Below, piece after piece: positions 53,850-62,830 of a stretch of DNA of 64,000 nt; position 1 is the first letter of the stretch; every line of letters begins with the position of its first letter. The stretch comes from Bin55 sp965203735. Lineage in GTDB: Bacteria; Pseudomonadota; Gammaproteobacteria; Pseudomonadales; Azotimanducaceae. The position numbers and the translations under genes were made by a program. The stretch covers positions 2,480,001 to 2,544,000 of the forward strand of contig OZ241909.1 of NCBI GenBank assembly GCA_965203735.1, in the 5' to 3' direction. A model generated the notes under the pieces. That model ran no database searches, was not told where the DNA came from, and worked only from the letters and a program-made list of their open reading frames with translations.

Positions 53850-54803
53850 TCAGCCGCGGAAGAAATTTCGTGGGTTGTCCACAAACAGCTTTTGGATTTG
53901 CTGATCGGTGACACCCATCTCTTTCAAGTCAGGAATTACATGCCGGTGAATGTAGAGAAACTGATCCATGTTTGAACGTGTAAACTCGTGCTCCTCCGGA
54001 ATCGATCCATCTGGACGTTCTTTGTGTAGATGAAGGCAGATGCAATCGTGTGACGGACACAGACGGTCCTCGTATCCCATCTCGATCAGTCGATTGAGAG
54101 TCACGGTTCGCATGTAAGGACTCACGAATCTTCCTGGATAGCGATCCAATCCCAAATAGCACCCCTGATCCAAAATCCACTGAAGATACTCCGTGTCTGT
54201 TGTGTCATTTGAGTGATCAATCTTCACCCGTGTCAAATTCACTCCTTCTTCTTTGAAGATTGCAATTTGTTGACGAGCGACCTGGTTGGTCGGATGCGAA
54301 TGCGCCATGATCGGAAGACCAGTTTCATTGTGGGCTCGAGAGACGGCTCGTGCCATAACTTCAAGCTCTGGTGTCACACCTTCGTAGTCCGCGGCGCACT
54401 TCAAGATTCCGGCTTTGACATCCGTGCCTCTGAATCCTTCCTCAACGTCTCGCACAAATTCACGGGCCATTTGATTTGCCGATACTCCGCGCAAGAATCC
54501 TGGAACGCTCAACCACCACCCTGTCGTGTTGATGATGTTCACTCCGGATCCTTCTGATACAGTCCGCAAGAACTCAGGTTCTTTGCCTAGATCGTGAGTG
54601 GTTGCGTCCACCATAGTGTCTATTCCGTGGCTCTTGGCACGTTTGAGAGATTCAATTGCTCGCTGAGTTCGATCTTCGGGCCCGAATAAGTCGGGAAACG
54701 ACTTGAAAATTCCTGGGCCACCTACAAGTACGTGCTCGTGCATGAGAGTGAACCCTAAGTTTTCGATACTCTCGGGACCCGTGACTGTGTTTACTGTTTC
54801 CAT
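53850..54803 (-). CDS. phosphotriesterase-family metal-dependent hydrolase
   Basis: This 317-residue protein is of the phosphotriesterase/lactonase family. It has the metal-binding HxH in LGFTLMHEHVLVG, further His ligands in LPIMAHSHPTNQ and VKIDHSNDTTDTEYL, and the Asp in LCPSHDCICLHL. Although named for phosphotriester cleavage, most members are lactonases. The ATG at 54803 is chosen; a TTG 15 bases upstream also keeps the frame. It is convergent with the PiT-like gene with 41 bases between the stops. Confidence 0.9.
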   Translation of the reverse strand: METVNTVTGPESIENLGFTLMHEHVLVGGPGIFKSFPDLFGPEDRTQRAIESLKRAKSHGIDTMVDATTHDLGKEPEFLRTVSEGSGVNIINTTGWWLSVPGFLRGVSANQMAREFVRDVEEGFRGTDVKAGILKCAADYEGVTPELEVMARAVSRAHNETGLPIMAHSHPTNQVARQQIAIFKEEGVNLTRVKIDHSNDTTDTEYLQWILDQGCYLGLDRYPGRFVSPYMRTVTLNRLIEMGYEDRLCPSHDCICLHLHKERPDGSIPEEHEFTRSNMDQFLYIHRHVIPDLKEMGVTDQQIQKLFVDNPRNFFRG

Positions 54804-54900
54804 GTATATACCTACCAATTTTCAAACACAAGAAGCCCCGACGCTACGCATCTTCTCCGATGTTGTTGACTGAGTCTTCAGAACGATCAGAAAGTAGATG

Positions 54901-56019
54901 CTACTTCTTTTTCTTGTAGCGTTTTGCTTCCTTCCGAGCGATTTCAAACGCGGTCTTTCCCTTCTTGTTGGTCAATGTGATGTCTGCTCCATTCTCAATA
55001 AGTGCTTCGGCAGCACCCACTTTGCCTTCATACGTAGCTCGATGCAAAGGCGATCGCCCTTTTCCATCTTGAGTGTTCAAGTCAGCCCCAGCACGAGCCA
55101 GTAGTTGAATGGATTCGACCGCGTCTTGTTCAGCAGCCCATTGCATCGCCGTTCGTTTAGACCGATTCATGACATCTAAAGGAACGCCACTATCAAGAAG
55201 CTTCTCGACGCATTCAACTGCATTAGCCCGCACAGCCCAATGCAGAGGTGACGATCCGAAGGGGTCGACACGTGACGCCTCCCCCGAGTCAGTGCTCAGC
55301 AACAAACTAACGCGTTCGAGATCGTTGAGTGCACAAGCGGAATAAACGTCGTACTTTGCGCCTGCCTCGAGAAATAACTGAGCCGTCTTGCGTTTGCCGA
55401 TAGTTCGTGGGTTGTCTTCGGACCAATGACTGGGAGCGACCGATTCTTGAAGAGCCGTTGCTCCCCTTTCCCCGTTTCCCACAATTTGTAGTTCCAAGTT
55501 AACCGCGGCTCCATGGTTTAAACAAACCGAAGCAAACTCGGGATAACCTCCCCAAGCTGCCCAATAGAGTAGAGATAAGTTGCTTGGCCACCCCGTATGA
55601 GGTTTTTCAACGCTTATAGATGTTGCGTCACACATTCCTGATTCAAAAACGACTTTGATGGTGTCCGCCGCTCCCGAGTGAGCCGCCTCGTGCAATACGT
55701 TGTACTCCATCGGGTCAAATTTCAGCCGAACTCCATCGTCAATCAGCAATTTCACGGCGGGACCACCACCAGGGTATGCAACCACCAAACTTAACAGTCG
55801 TGATCCAATGCGCTCTAGTACTCTAGGATTCGATTCGAGACACCGTTTCATGCCATCGACATCGGGAGTGCACTTCCCGTCCCATTTCTTGGGTTTGGGA
55901 CCCAATGTGGCAACAATCAACTCAATCTCTTCAGACGTCAAGACCAGTCTCTCTTGGTGTCGATAGAACCAGTTTCCTAGGAATAAGTGTGCCGCAAAGG
56001 GGAGCTGTTTCGGGTCCAT
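54901..56019 (-). CDS. ankyrin-repeat protein
   Basis: This 372-residue protein carries several ankyrin repeats, clearest in the second half: GSSPLHWAVRANAVECVEKLLDSG, RTAMQWAAEQDAVESIQLLARAGADLN, and GRSPLHRATYEGKVGAAEALIENGADITL followed by KKGKTAFEIARKEAKRYKKKK. Earlier repeats (EYNVLHEAAHSGAADTIKVVFESG, SLLYWAAWGGYPEFASVCLNHGAAVN) are less regular. No signal peptide. Ankyrins bind other proteins; the partner is not known. Such genes are frequent in host-associated bacteria but are not proof of it. Confidence 0.92.
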   Translation of the reverse strand: MDPKQLPFAAHLFLGNWFYRHQERLVLTSEEIELIVATLGPKPKKWDGKCTPDVDGMKRCLESNPRVLERIGSRLLSLVVAYPGGGPAVKLLIDDGVRLKFDPMEYNVLHEAAHSGAADTIKVVFESGMCDATSISVEKPHTGWPSNLSLLYWAAWGGYPEFASVCLNHGAAVNLELQIVGNGERGATALQESVAPSHWSEDNPRTIGKRKTAQLFLEAGAKYDVYSACALNDLERVSLLLSTDSGEASRVDPFGSSPLHWAVRANAVECVEKLLDSGVPLDVMNRSKRTAMQWAAEQDAVESIQLLARAGADLNTQDGKGRSPLHRATYEGKVGAAEALIENGADITLTNKKGKTAFEIARKEAKRYKKKK

Positions 56020-56176
56020 ACTCGCTAACTCAACTGATTCCCAATCCTATACTCAGTGATTCTAGTGGTAGGTTCAGATCAATGAGAAAGAGGCCGTTTC
56101 GCATTCAAGTGTGATGTGTGCTCATAGCTTGATAGACGAAAAGTCTACGACAAGACGGAGCGACCACAAGTCGATG

Positions 56177-56902
56177 TCAAGGAATTCCCACCATGTCTGT
56201 GTCGCCCTGCATGATATGCATCGCTGAACCGTCAATCCACCTCTCCATTCCGTCCGGTTTGATATTGGTTTGGAAGTCGCGAGCACCCTCTTCGTTTTCG
56301 AAATACAGTTCCGCCATTCCACTGTAAGGTGCCGCATCTGGAAAGTAACTGTGGTTCACGATGTAGCGGAAGCCGCCAGCGCGATCCAAATGAGAGTCTA
56401 CATTGGGAATATGCACATTCAACCAGTGTGAATAGAACTCGTCAAGATCAGTGTCTGGTTTGACTGCAACCAAGTAGTTCAGTCGGAAGAATCCCGATCG
56501 AGTTGCCGGATATGGGTCGTTCAAAGTCAGAGGATCTGTTGAGAGTCGGTCTTCTCCTCCCCGGACAACAAACTCCTTCAAGGCCCAATTCCGATAGGGT
56601 TCACACTTCTCCTGAAACGTGTCTGTAGGCGGATCTCCTGCAGGGGCCTTCATCGGCGGGTGCGGTTCGGCAAACCACAATTGCGCCATTCCATCCCAAA
56701 CTGACCGATCGGAGTCCTTCTGAGCAAAAAGCTGGGCTATATATCGAGTTGCTCCGGCACGTCCTCCACGCGTAGCACTCAAATTCGAATTGATCACTGC
56801 GGGCATGTGATTCTTGAACCAGTGCACGATTAGTTCATCTCGGGACACACCGTCTCGCCGACGAATGAGGTAGATCATCTTGGCTAATTGAGTTTGGTGC
56901 AT
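56177..56902 (-). CDS. EthD-domain protein (two EthD-like domains)
   Basis: This 241-residue protein has two copies of the dimeric ferredoxin-like EthD fold. The first is MIYLIRRRDGVSRDELIVHWFKNHMPAVI near the start. The second is NYLVAVKPDTDLDEFYSHWLNVHIPNVDSHL near residue 155, followed by SGMAELYFENEEGARDFQ. Each has the W-x2-H-x-P pattern. AAAGGAG lies just before the ATG at 56902. EthD proteins are accessory or isomerase-like enzymes in ring and polyketide metabolism; no partner oxygenase is next to it. Confidence 0.88.
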   Translation of the reverse strand: MHQTQLAKMIYLIRRRDGVSRDELIVHWFKNHMPAVINSNLSATRGGRAGATRYIAQLFAQKDSDRSVWDGMAQLWFAEPHPPMKAPAGDPPTDTFQEKCEPYRNWALKEFVVRGGEDRLSTDPLTLNDPYPATRSGFFRLNYLVAVKPDTDLDEFYSHWLNVHIPNVDSHLDRAGGFRYIVNHSYFPDAAPYSGMAELYFENEEGARDFQTNIKPDGMERWIDGSAMHIMQGDTDMVGIP

Positions 56903-57297
56903 GTCACTCCTTTCTTTTTGTAGATTCGATGGTTTCAGGTTACGAGTAGGACTATCTGACCAATGCTCTGAAGAGAGTCTAGATTAGCACGAGGCCAATT
57001 CCTCATGAGGAACTGCGTTCAATTTCACGAACAGTATTTCTTCGCCAATTTTCTGCTGTCAAACGAAGTTTTGTTTGCCCAGACTTCCGAGCTTCACCAT
57101 TTACCCTATGGATTTGAAAGTGCGCGTATTCGCATCTCACGAGCAGTATGAATGTCGGATTAAGGAGCAAAGCTGGCACCGCACTGAGAAACAAGAGAAT
57201 GTGACATAAACGGAGTCACAAAAGGCAAGTACCAGCCAAAACGACAGTTTCGATTAGAGATTGCAAATTGGTAAGCCTAGTGCAAGAGCGGAAGTCG
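56903..57297. other. 395 bases without a convincing gene
   Basis: One short minus-strand frame (57003-57194) is open but lacks a ribosome binding site and family match. The stretch lies between the EthD gene's start side and the end of the AbiEii-like gene. No strong hairpin or repeat was seen. Confidence 0.45.
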
Positions 57298-58326
57298 CTA
57301 CATATCATTAGGGTGTCTGTTGGCACGTTTCTCAATCTCTGAGCATTGTTCCATCAACACTTCGAACGGTTCTCCGACATCAAGCAACATTCCTACATCT
57401 AACATTTTCGTGTAGTCGTCTCGGAGCACTTCGAGTGCCGCATCGTCGGGCACGAGTTGTAGGTTTCCGGACACTGCAGCCTGGTAGTCGATAGGTTCTC
57501 TTTCAACATCGTTTTCCCTGAAGAACATCGCTTTGTGCTTTGCAACGGATAGCGCGAGCTCTTGGTCGGCAAGAGCATTCTTGACGATTCCAGATTCGTC
57601 AAGCTGTACAAGATCACACCAATGCCGCGACAAACGTTCGCCACGGCGGCGTTGTTGCCGACAGAACACGTGGATCGCGGTTGCCTTTTCCCAAAAGGTG
57701 CGTTCAGCAATCATCACTGTTGGTCGAGTCTCTGGAAAGACCAAATCAGGGAGATGTGCAGCAGCATCACACATTACCGGTTTAGTAATGTGGGGCTCCC
57801 CAGTGGAACGCGCCCCAAACTCAATCTTCACCCTGGGGAGGACGAAATCAGACTCCCTATAGAGTTGTTGATAATCAATGAAGAGGCAATCTCCTTCGGC
57901 ACTAACCGAAGCATTGAAACCACTTTCTAAGAGTTTCTTAGAAACGGCAGGAAGTGCTTGGTCCTGAATCCAATCTGCGAGACGAGTACGTATGAGTCGG
58001 GTCCAACGTTTCTCCTGGCTTCTGGTTTTTGGAAGCACCTCAGAATCGGCACCTTCCACCAGGTCTGGTGCAAAAGCGCGAATGTCGAAAGTGATATCTA
58101 CATCTTCCGAGAAACGGGAAATCGCTCCCCAAGCTTTTGAGAGAGATGTGCCGCCTTTGAGAGTTAAATATTTCGAAAAAGATGTGCTAAACAAGGCGTC
58201 GAGAGCTACGACAACCCAGACATCTTTTTCTAACAGATGTGCAGAGCTACCTTCTGCACTAGCCACCACATCTAGTGCGGAACGTCGATCAGTATCAGAA
58301 AGATCCTGATAGCGCTCTTTATCCAT
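57298..58326 (-). CDS. abiEii: AbiEii-family nucleotidyltransferase toxin (type IV toxin-antitoxin)
   Basis: This 342-residue protein is of the AbiEii/AbiGii (DUF1814) nucleotidyltransferase family. The active site is LTLKGGTSLSKAWGAISRFSEDVDITFDIRAF, with G-T-S-L-S-K and the D-x-D of polymerase-beta-like enzymes. A later basic region RTFWEKATAIHVFCRQQRRRGERLSRHW is the usual continuation. It overlaps the upstream antitoxin gene by 8 bases (58319-58326). AbiE pairs act against phage and as bacteriostatic toxin-antitoxin systems in which toxin and antitoxin do not touch. Confidence 0.92.
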   Translation of the reverse strand: MDKERYQDLSDTDRRSALDVVASAEGSSAHLLEKDVWVVVALDALFSTSFSKYLTLKGGTSLSKAWGAISRFSEDVDITFDIRAFAPDLVEGADSEVLPKTRSQEKRWTRLIRTRLADWIQDQALPAVSKKLLESGFNASVSAEGDCLFIDYQQLYRESDFVLPRVKIEFGARSTGEPHITKPVMCDAAAHLPDLVFPETRPTVMIAERTFWEKATAIHVFCRQQRRRGERLSRHWCDLVQLDESGIVKNALADQELALSVAKHKAMFFRENDVEREPIDYQAAVSGNLQLVPDDAALEVLRDDYTKMLDVGMLLDVGEPFEVLMEQCSEIEKRANRHPNDM

Positions 58327-58915
58327 ACGAGATTTGTTTACTTGTGGCTTGAGCCATCCAGCTCGGCATCACGCCGCGAGCCACTGAGAGTTCTTCAAGC
58401 TCATCAGAAGAAAGTTGTGGCACAACTACATCCAGACCAACTTCAACCTCTTCTGGCCCAAGCCACGCCAATGCACGTATTGCGTCACCGGCCTTACTGT
58501 TGGGTGCAGCAAGTTGCCAGCGCGGAGCATGGCGTAATTGAACCGTTTGTTTACCAAAGCGCAGCAGACGATTTGGCCCAGACGTAAGATAGACCATTCG
58601 AATAGGATTCTGGTCTGTCAGACCTAGCCGATTTGCCGCGGATCCGCCACTCAGTACGATCGTCTCACCCCACATCTCTGCAAGTGCATTGATTGCTTTA
58701 CCGACACTGGGGGCACATGTGCCAAATCGTGTCTCGATTGGACGCATGTAGACGCCTCTACAAATACGCAAAAGATGTCCAGCTCGTGCAAGCCGTGACA
58801 ATGTTTGATCTACCGCGGCACGACCCGCCAAATGAAGCAAAGTACCGGCACACAGAGGCGTAGCTTCTGGAAGCGATTCCGCATATTCCATTACTTGATT
58901 CGAGAGTCCCCACAT
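58319..58915 (-). CDS. abiEi: AbiEi-family antitoxin/transcription regulator
   Basis: This 198-residue protein has an N-terminal winged-helix part (AAVDQTLSRLARAGHLLRICRGVYMRP) and a C-terminal AbiEi antitoxin domain (GETIVLSGGSAANRLGLTDQNPIRMVYLTSGPNR; QLRHAPRWQLA). It fits DUF6088/AbiEi antitoxins that repress their own promoter. It starts at ATG 58915 and overlaps the toxin gene by 8 bases. A nearly perfect inverted repeat lies 22-49 bases before the start and is a good candidate operator. Confidence 0.88.
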   Translation of the reverse strand: MWGLSNQVMEYAESLPEATPLCAGTLLHLAGRAAVDQTLSRLARAGHLLRICRGVYMRPIETRFGTCAPSVGKAINALAEMWGETIVLSGGSAANRLGLTDQNPIRMVYLTSGPNRLLRFGKQTVQLRHAPRWQLAAPNSKAGDAIRALAWLGPEEVEVGLDVVVPQLSSDELEELSVARGVMPSWMAQATSKQISYG

Positions 58916-58936
58916 GACATTAAAACCCTGTAAAAT

Positions 58937-58964
58937 TGTCAGAAATAGTTATTGTTTTCTGTCA
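58937..58964. promoter_or_regulatory. inverted repeat in front of abiEi-like gene, candidate operator
   Basis: TGTCAGAAA (58937-58945) and TTTCTGTCA (58956-58964) form arms matching 8 of 9 bases around a 10-bp AT-rich centre. It stands directly upstream of the antitoxin start. AbiEi proteins are known to bind inverted repeats in their own promoter. Confidence 0.5.
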
Positions 58965-59412
58965 TTTTAGTAGATGAGAAAGAAAACTACAAGCCAAGTA
59001 TTGTGCCGTGAAGCAATCTTCCCTTCAGACATAACCTTCAAACCAATTGCAGGCAAGCCCTATTCCATCCATCGACGGTTCAGATCGCCTGAAGTGTGGC
59101 AAACGTACTGAAATCGAACAGTTGCAAGTCCCGAGCACGTGCTCTTCCTTCCTTTGAATAAGGCAAGAATGCACCGAACACGTTGCCACTCTGTCTCGCT
59201 CGATCAAAAAGTCAAGCGCCTACAACACGAACCATACATGTCTACATGATGGTGACCTGACCGCTGCCTTAAGTTCTGACCGCTTCGAATCCAACGGAGT
59301 AAAACTGAGACCCATGCAAGTCACCCTAACCAAGGCTGCTTACTGGATTTACAGATGGAAACTGGCAGAATATGGCAATTGCTCAGGTTCATTGGTTATT
59401 GGTGCAGAGTAA
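58965..59412. other. about 450 bases without a convincing gene
   Basis: No frame has start, binding site and family match. A perfect 12-bp palindrome GAGCACGTGCTC is at 59133-59144 and could be a protein-binding site. The right end must carry the promoter for the SelO gene. Confidence 0.45.
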
Positions 59413-60996
59413 ATGCTCTCTGAGTTGCAATTTGACAATCGATTCGTCGAGTCTCTTCCAGGAGACCCGGAACAGCGCAACTATGTCCGAAATGTACCTA
59501 ACGCGTGCTACTCGATTGTAGAGCCTAAGGCAGCGTCAAATCCAATACTCCTCGCACATTCTGAGTCACTAGCCGAGCTCCTCGGTTTCACACAAAGCGA
59601 CTGTGAGAGTTCCGAATTCACAGAGATCTTTGCTGGTAACAAGAAGCTGAATGGCATGATTCCGTTCTCAATGTGCTACGGAGGCCACCAGTTCGGTAAC
59701 TGGGCCGGGCAGTTAGGGGATGGCAGAGCTATCACACTTGGTGAAGTGATTGGCACAGACGGCCGACACTACTCGCTACAGCTTAAAGGAGCGGGACTGA
59801 CACCCTACTCGAGATCCGCAGATGGATTGGCTGTCTTACGTTCATCCCTTAGGGAATATGTCTGTAGTGAAGCAATGCACTACTTGGGTGTACCGACGAC
59901 TCGAGCATTGTCGCTAGTGCTGACAGGCGACACCGTCATACGAGACATTCTTTACGACGGACATCCGGCTCCCGAACTCGGTGCGATAGTGTGTCGTGTT
60001 GCTCCGTCATTCGTACGTTTTGGAAACTTCGAAATATTCGCCGCACAGCGTAACTTCGAAATCATGCGTCAATTGATCGACCATACGATCAGCTTTGACT
60101 TTCCCGATCTCGAATTGGGAGACATGCCTCAGTCTTACATCCGGTGGTTTGAGAGCATCGTAGACCGCACAGCATTTCTCATGGCTGAGTGGACCCGTGT
60201 CGGGTTTGTTCATGGAGTCATGAATACCGACAACATGTCCATCACTGGATTGACAATCGACTATGGCCCATACGGTTGGCTTGAAGGCTACGATCCGAAT
60301 TGGACTCCCAATACCACAGACGCCGATACGCGACGCTATCGATTTGGACAACAACCTGCAGTTGCAAACTGGAATCTACTCCAACTAGCAAACGCGATTG
60401 CACCTGTCGTAGGCGAAGTAAAGCCGCTTGAGGACGCTCTGAATCAATACTCCAGGTTGTTTGACCAGTACTACCTGGATGCGATGGCTCGAAAGCTGGG
60501 ACTCCGTGCGTTAACCCAGACTGACGCACCCTTACTGCAAGAAATGAACAAAGTGCTCACCAGCACCGAAACCGACATGACCATCTTCTTCCGCAATCTT
60601 GCTCAATTAGACATTGACGCAACAGCGAATGGAGCTGAGTCGCTCGACACAATCCGAGAGGCCTACTACTCACCCGATGAACTACTTGGAGACAGATCAA
60701 AGAGAATAAATTCATGGCTGTGCGAATATTCCAGGCGTATACGTTCGGAAGCAAGCGATTCATCGTGGAGAACGACTCGAATGAACCAAGCCAACCCGTT
60801 GTACGTTCCTAGAAACTATCTTGCTCAACTTGCAATTGATGCAGCGGAGCAAGGCGACAACACATACTTGCGTGAATGGCTTGACGTATTGCAAAATCCA
60901 TACACATACCAACCGGGCAAAGACCAATACTTGGGCAAGAGACCCGAGTGGGCTCGGACACGAGTTGGGTGCTCAATGCTTTCTTGTAGTTCATAG
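59413..60996 (+). CDS. selO: SelO/YdiU-family protein adenylyltransferase (pseudokinase fold)
   Basis: This 527-residue protein is SelO: MCYGGHQFGNWAGQLGDGRAITLGE, LQLKGAGLTPYSRSADGLAVLRSSLREYVCSEAMHYLGVPTTRAL, RVAPSFVRFGNFEIF and VHGVMNTDNMSITGLTIDYGPYGWLE are all family fingerprints. SelO moves AMP from ATP to Ser, Thr or Tyr of target proteins and takes part in redox stress. The end CSMLSCSS has Cys third from the end, where selenoprotein members have selenocysteine. Length and active site look normal. The Rieske-domain gene follows after 12 bases on the same strand. Confidence 0.95.
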   Translation: MLSELQFDNRFVESLPGDPEQRNYVRNVPNACYSIVEPKAASNPILLAHSESLAELLGFTQSDCESSEFTEIFAGNKKLNGMIPFSMCYGGHQFGNWAGQLGDGRAITLGEVIGTDGRHYSLQLKGAGLTPYSRSADGLAVLRSSLREYVCSEAMHYLGVPTTRALSLVLTGDTVIRDILYDGHPAPELGAIVCRVAPSFVRFGNFEIFAAQRNFEIMRQLIDHTISFDFPDLELGDMPQSYIRWFESIVDRTAFLMAEWTRVGFVHGVMNTDNMSITGLTIDYGPYGWLEGYDPNWTPNTTDADTRRYRFGQQPAVANWNLLQLANAIAPVVGEVKPLEDALNQYSRLFDQYYLDAMARKLGLRALTQTDAPLLQEMNKVLTSTETDMTIFFRNLAQLDIDATANGAESLDTIREAYYSPDELLGDRSKRINSWLCEYSRRIRSEASDSSWRTTRMNQANPLYVPRNYLAQLAIDAAEQGDNTYLREWLDVLQNPYTYQPGKDQYLGKRPEWARTRVGCSMLSCSS

Positions 60997-61008
60997 CAAT
61001 CGCCAGTC

Positions 61009-62652
61009 ATGAGACCAACAGCTAGTACCACCATCGAATCAGAAACGCTACTTCATCCTCCACTGGCCAAGAGTTCACAGTGGGTCAAGGTCTGCAATGA
61101 AGTAGACCTATCCATTGGAAATACAAAGGTCTTCAGACACAACGGCAAGCAAGTAGTCATCTTCGCGACTACACGCGGCTATCTTGCTTGCAATAACAGA
61201 TGTCCTCACCAAGGCTATCCCTTAAGTGAAGGGTGCATTACGGAAGATGGAGTGTTGACCTGCAATTGGCACAACTGGAAATTCGACCTCGATGCACAGG
61301 GAACGAATCTCAAAGGAGGCGAGTCAGTTCGCACCTATCCACTAGAGGTGAGATCAGGAGAAATCTGGATTGATGTCCAGGACCCACCATTTGAGGTGCA
61401 ATGTGCAAGTCTCGTGAAGAGTCTCCAGCGATCGATCAGAGACAACAGCTACGACCACATCGCTAGAGAATTAAGTCGACTACAACTGCTAGGCGCGGAC
61501 TTGAGTGAAATGGTGGCTTACGCCATTGAATGGACGTTTGATCGACTGGAATACGGCTGGACACATGCGTACGCCGGGGCAACCGACTGGTTGACACTAT
61601 TCGATGCCTTTGAAGGCGACCAAGAAAAGCAGCTCGTTTGTGTGTTGGAAGCAATCGGTCACATCGCAGACGACACGCTGCGCAGGCCCCAATACCCCTA
61701 TTCGACTAACTCTCAACCGTTCTCTCACGCCGAGTTTCTCGATGCGATCGAACGAGAAGACGAGGAGCGCGCGATCTCACTCATACGCGGTGCGATTAGT
61801 AGCGGACTTCATTACACAGATCTCGAGGAATCACTGTCTACCGCCGCGCTCGCTCACTACAACGACTTTGGCCACACATTGATCTACGTCGCCAAAGCCG
61901 GACAGCTTATTTCGCGACTTGGAACACAGGTCGAATTGCCAATTTTGCTTGCGTTGACACGAACCCTTGTCTACACGACTCGCGAAGACCAGATTCCACA
62001 GTTTCGACACTACGCGACGGTACTGAACAAGTGGGATGGATGTGGTAGCAGATCATCTGCTAGATGGCAAGAGTTTCGCGACCTCTCCATTAATCAATCG
62101 TTGGATAAGACAGTGTCCTGTCAAACCAATGCTGCATCTGAGATCTTCGATGCATTGCTTGCGGCAAACGCCAACAACATGCTTCACTTTGATTTGGACC
62201 TTCAAGAGTCCGTTTCAAACAACATCGATGACAACATTAGTTGGCTTGGCTTCACACACACGCTCACATTTGCCAATGCGGTACGTTCACAATGCGAGAA
62301 GTTTCCCCAATTGTGGCCTCAGGCGTTGCTTCAAATGGCGTGCTTCCTGGGTCGAAACAAACCATATGTAGATCTAAACTCCTCCCAAGAGACGTGGTTC
62401 GTTGCAGATCGGCCGCACTTCTATGAACAAGCTGTAAAGATGCTCTTCGATCATGGGAAAGAGGAATTCATCGTTTCAGTTCACTTGCTAAAGACATTGC
62501 TAGCCGCTCGTGCCGAGTCTCGGAATGCCCATGAAGAAACTAGCCACCTAGTGACTGCGGCGATGAATCGGTTTCTTGCTTCACCCATGAAGCGAAAACA
62601 CGTACTACGTACCGTCAAGCAAGCACGACAAACTGCCGAACTGGACATTTAG
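61009..62652 (+). CDS. Rieske [2Fe-2S] protein with large unknown C-terminal region
   Basis: This 547-residue protein has an N-terminal Rieske domain (about residues 20-125): CPHQGYPLSEG and 15 residues on CNWHNWKFDL give the C-x-H...C-x2-H cluster ligands. No catalytic iron domain of ring-hydroxylating oxygenases follows. Instead there are about 420 mostly helical residues with many His and Asp (FDRLEYGWTHAYAGATDWL, ALAHYNDFGHTLIYVAKAGQLI, THTLTFANAV) that I cannot assign. It starts 12 bases after SelO and is surely in one operon, so it may be a redox partner or target of SelO; that is inference. Confidence 0.85.
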   Translation: MRPTASTTIESETLLHPPLAKSSQWVKVCNEVDLSIGNTKVFRHNGKQVVIFATTRGYLACNNRCPHQGYPLSEGCITEDGVLTCNWHNWKFDLDAQGTNLKGGESVRTYPLEVRSGEIWIDVQDPPFEVQCASLVKSLQRSIRDNSYDHIARELSRLQLLGADLSEMVAYAIEWTFDRLEYGWTHAYAGATDWLTLFDAFEGDQEKQLVCVLEAIGHIADDTLRRPQYPYSTNSQPFSHAEFLDAIEREDEERAISLIRGAISSGLHYTDLEESLSTAALAHYNDFGHTLIYVAKAGQLISRLGTQVELPILLALTRTLVYTTREDQIPQFRHYATVLNKWDGCGSRSSARWQEFRDLSINQSLDKTVSCQTNAASEIFDALLAANANNMLHFDLDLQESVSNNIDDNISWLGFTHTLTFANAVRSQCEKFPQLWPQALLQMACFLGRNKPYVDLNSSQETWFVADRPHFYEQAVKMLFDHGKEEFIVSVHLLKTLLAARAESRNAHEETSHLVTAAMNRFLASPMKRKHVLRTVKQARQTAELDI

Positions 62653-62664
62653 GGATCGGAAAAG

Positions 62665-62692
62665 CCCAGTTCAAGTCCCGGAATTGACTGGG
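62665..62692 (+). terminator. possible terminator hairpin after the SelO-Rieske operon
   Basis: CCCAGTTCAA (62665-62674) and TTGACTGGG (62684-62692) can pair with one bulged base around a 9-nt loop. No long T-run follows, so the call is weak. Confidence 0.3.
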
Positions 62693-62830
62693 TTATGGCC
62701 CATTAAGTGTCTGCTCGTTCACGGTCTTCTAACCAACGATCCTCACAACGAACGGAGATTGGATTCTGCGTAGGGAATGACCATTGAATTATCATTGTTA
62801 GGTGTAGCTAACAAGTGGTAATTTAACTCA

